Shown: positions 6,560 to 7,235 of the stretch, in pieces
Layout: each line of letters begins with the position of its first letter
Position numbering within the stretch: position 1 is the stretch's first letter
From: an uncultured Clostridia bacterium
Lineage (GTDB): Bacteria > Bacillota > Clostridia > UMGS1883
Direction of reading: 5' to 3'
Length of the DNA: 7,235 bases
Assembly: GCA_947630525.1 (NCBI GenBank)
Contig: CANRHW010000080.1
Span: 1-7,235 of the forward strand
The notes under the pieces: generated by a model
What the model saw: the letters and a program-made list of their open reading frames with translations, nothing else
What the model was told of the DNA's origin: nothing
Databases searched by the model: none
Made by a program: the position numbers and the translations under genes

Positions 6560-6580
6560 GGAAATGTAACGGAAATGTAA
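6560..6580 (-). repeat. Direct repeat, 11-bp period, upstream of the SLH promoter
   Basis: The 10-bp word GGAAATGTAA occurs at 6560-6569 and 6571-6580 (minus strand TTACATTTCC twice, one base apart). Copies are one helical turn apart and begin 10 bp upstream of the -35 hexamer. This is the geometry of binding sites for PhoB/OmpR-family response regulators; the half-site resembles but does not match the Bacillus PhoP box, so the regulator is not identified. Confidence 0.55.
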
Positions 6581-6650
6581 AAATCACTTTACCTATCCGC
6601 CGGCCCCCCTGTCCACCGGAACAGGCCGCTCCGCAATAACGCCGACCCTT

Positions 6651-6659
6651 TGTTATAAT
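6651..6659 (+). promoter_or_regulatory. Possible extended -10 promoter toward spoIIE
   Basis: TGTTATAAT (6651-6659) is a perfect extended -10 on the plus strand, but the -35 position (CCGCAA) is poor. It would read through the control region toward spoIIE, overlapping the start region of the distal SLH promoter on the other strand. Confidence 0.3.
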
Positions 6660-6662
6660 TGA

Positions 6663-6691
6663 ATTTTACACAATAAAATATAAAATGTCAA
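6663..6691 (-). promoter_or_regulatory. Distal SigA promoter of the SLH gene
   Basis: On the minus strand TTGACA (6686-6691, perfect) is followed after 17 bp by TAAAAT (6663-6668, 5 of 6). An A-rich stretch lies directly upstream, resembling an UP element. Transcription from near 6656 would give a leader of about 230 nt that passes through the proximal promoter and its direct repeat. Confidence 0.65.
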
Positions 6692-6704
6692 TATATTTTT
6701 TCGT

Positions 6705-6715
6705 TTTGTAACAAA
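6705..6715. repeat. 11-bp palindrome
   Basis: TTTGTAACAAA is a perfect palindrome around A6710, flanked by CGTTT/AAACG (6702-6706 and 6713-6717), which form an alternative inverted pair. It lies just upstream of the distal SLH promoter and could be a small operator. Confidence 0.25.
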
Positions 6716-6743
6716 CGCTTAATATTGGTTTGCGGGCGCCGGC

Positions 6744-6771
6744 GGTCGCAATTTGCATGGTTATGTCGCAA
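6744..6771 (+). promoter_or_regulatory. Two 0A-box-like repeats upstream of spoIIE
   Basis: GTCGCAA occurs at 6745-6751 and 6765-6771, exactly 20 bp (two helical turns) apart. With its preceding base, the second reads TGTCGCA (6764-6770), 6 of 7 to the 0A box TGTCGAA; the first reads GGTCGCA (5 of 7). They lie 25-52 bp upstream of the perfect 0A box at 6796-6802 and may be auxiliary Spo0A sites. Confidence 0.4.
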
Positions 6772-6795
6772 GATTTTTCTCCGCGCCGCCGTCAT

Positions 6796-6829
6796 TTCGA
6801 CAAACTGTTCCCAGCCGCGGCTGTATAAT
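6796..6829 (+). promoter_or_regulatory. Spo0A-dependent SigA promoter of spoIIE
   Basis: TTCGACA (6796-6802) is the exact complement of the 0A box TGTCGAA and contains a -35-like TCGACA (6797-6802, 5 of 6). A perfect TATAAT follows at 6824-6829 with a 21-bp spacer. Unactivated SigA promoters use about 17 bp; the spoIIG and spoIIE promoters of Bacillus are known for an overlong spacer of about this size with a 0A box over the -35, so this arrangement independently supports the spoIIE call. Transcription would start near 6836. Confidence 0.75.
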
Positions 6830-6850
6830 TATGTTGAGGAGTGATAACTA

Positions 6851-6910
6851 ATGAAAGAATTGATTAAAAAAACTTGGCCCTTGTCCGCGAAAGGGGGCGC
6901 CGCCTTATGA
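6851..6910 (+). CDS. Possible 19-residue leader peptide coupled to spoIIE
   Basis: An ATG at 6851 opens MKELIKKTWPLSAKGGAAL and ends in TGA at 6908-6910. It has AGGAG (6837-6841) at a 9-nt spacing. Its stop overlaps the ATG of spoIIE as ATGA, the classic layout for translational coupling. The predicted transcript would start almost at the AGGAG, leaving only about 15 nt of leader. I recognise no family. It could be a genuine small protein, a regulatory leader, or a fortuitous ORF. Confidence 0.45.
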   Translation: MKELIKKTWPLSAKGGAAL

Positions 6911-7235
6911 AGCAGCGCCTGCGTTCCCTGGCGCGGTTCTGGGCCCGCGTGGCTCCGTATCTTGGCTCGGCCGCGGCGGCGCTGCTGCTGTCCAGAGCGG
7001 AGGGCATCGGCGGCAGCCACCCCTTTGGCTTCGCGTTTTTTGCCGCCGTGGGCGGCAGTCCCGCGGCGGCCATAGGCGGGGCGCTGGGCATGATATGGGC
7101 CGGGGCCGGGCTTTTGGAAATAGGCAGATACATATTCTCGGCGGCGGTGTTTATGGCCGTGTGGCCGGGAATACGCAAGGGGCGGCTGCCCTTTTTCACC
7201 AAACGGCAGGGGGCGGCCCTTGCGGCCATTATTTC
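6907..7235 (+). CDS. spoIIE: Stage II sporulation protein E, N-terminal membrane part (cut by the right edge)
   Basis: The frame runs 109 codons to the window end without a stop. After a basic start (MKQRLRSLARFWARV) come hydrophobic segments at about 16-30, 39-64 and 67-85, with LLLSRAEGIGGSHPFGFAFF (26-45) resembling the LLGRA...PFALPFF stretch of SpoIIE from Bacillus. SpoIIE is a polytopic membrane phosphatase whose C-terminal PP2C domain dephosphorylates SpoIIAA to activate SigF in the forespore and which interacts with FtsZ at the polar septum; that domain is beyond the window. The ATG has AAGGGGG (6891-6897) 9 nt upstream. An in-frame TTG at 6874 would add 11 residues. The Spo0A-type promoter supports the call. 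The coding sequence is markedly more GC-rich than the SLH and dehydratase genes. Confidence 0.72.
   Translation, partial: MKQRLRSLARFWARVAPYLGSAAAALLLSRAEGIGGSHPFGFAFFAAVGGSPAAAIGGALGMIWAGAGLLEIGRYIFSAAVFMAVWPGIRKGRLPFFTKRQGAALAAII

Noticed and set aside
6864..7229. Minus-strand open frame of 121 codons opposite spoIIE
   Set aside because: Ala/Pro/Arg-rich shadow typical of GC-rich DNA; the opposite strand shows SpoIIE-like membrane sequence with promoter and ribosome binding site.

Overview
The window looks like chromosome from an endospore-forming Firmicute of the class Clostridia. This rests on three things: a SpoIIE-like N-terminus behind a Spo0A-type promoter, an SLH-domain surface protein with a Gram-positive signal peptide and strong AGGAGG ribosome binding site, and near-consensus SigA promoters. 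I cannot place it to genus from the sequence alone.

Layout, left to right. Positions 1-36 hold the first 12 codons of a minus-strand gene that runs off the left edge, with a GGAGG site in front. Positions 37-723 carry no gene I can support: they contain an 18-bp near-palindrome (170-187), a decayed tandem repeat with a period of about 13-17 bp (about 300-592) and two GC-rich hairpins (596-680) just past the end of the next gene. Positions 724-2733 (minus) encode a full-length membrane-bound nucleoside-diphosphate-sugar 4,6-dehydratase of the PglF/WbpM/CapD type. It is preceded by a nine-G tract beside its GTG start, a roughly 240-nt hairpin-rich leader and a perfect-consensus SigA promoter (2981-3009). 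Positions 3221-3257 form a bidirectional intrinsic terminator. Positions 3289-6423 (minus) encode a 1044-residue secreted S-layer-type protein with N-terminal SLH repeats and an acidic tail.

The 427-bp region 6424-6850 is a dense divergent control region. Toward the SLH gene it has two SigA promoters and a direct repeat with an 11-bp period next to the proximal one. Toward the right it has GTCGCAA repeats 20 bp apart and a promoter with a perfect 0A box over a -35 element spaced 21 bp from a TATAAT. That promoter leads into a possible 19-codon leader ORF overlapping (ATGA) the start of spoIIE, which runs off the right edge.

The dehydratase and the SLH protein lie in the same direction but are separate transcription units, because a strong terminator and a new promoter lie between them. 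A plausible but unproven link is cell-surface assembly: the dehydratase makes a 6-deoxy-4-keto aminosugar for a surface or S-layer glycan and the SLH protein coats the wall. The divergent spoIIE belongs to the sporulation programme. No transposon, CRISPR array, tRNA or rRNA was recognised. The most distinctive signals are regulatory: the Spo0A-like spoIIE promoter, the PhoB/OmpR-like repeat at the SLH promoter, the structured leader and G-tract of the dehydratase, and the decayed minisatellite.
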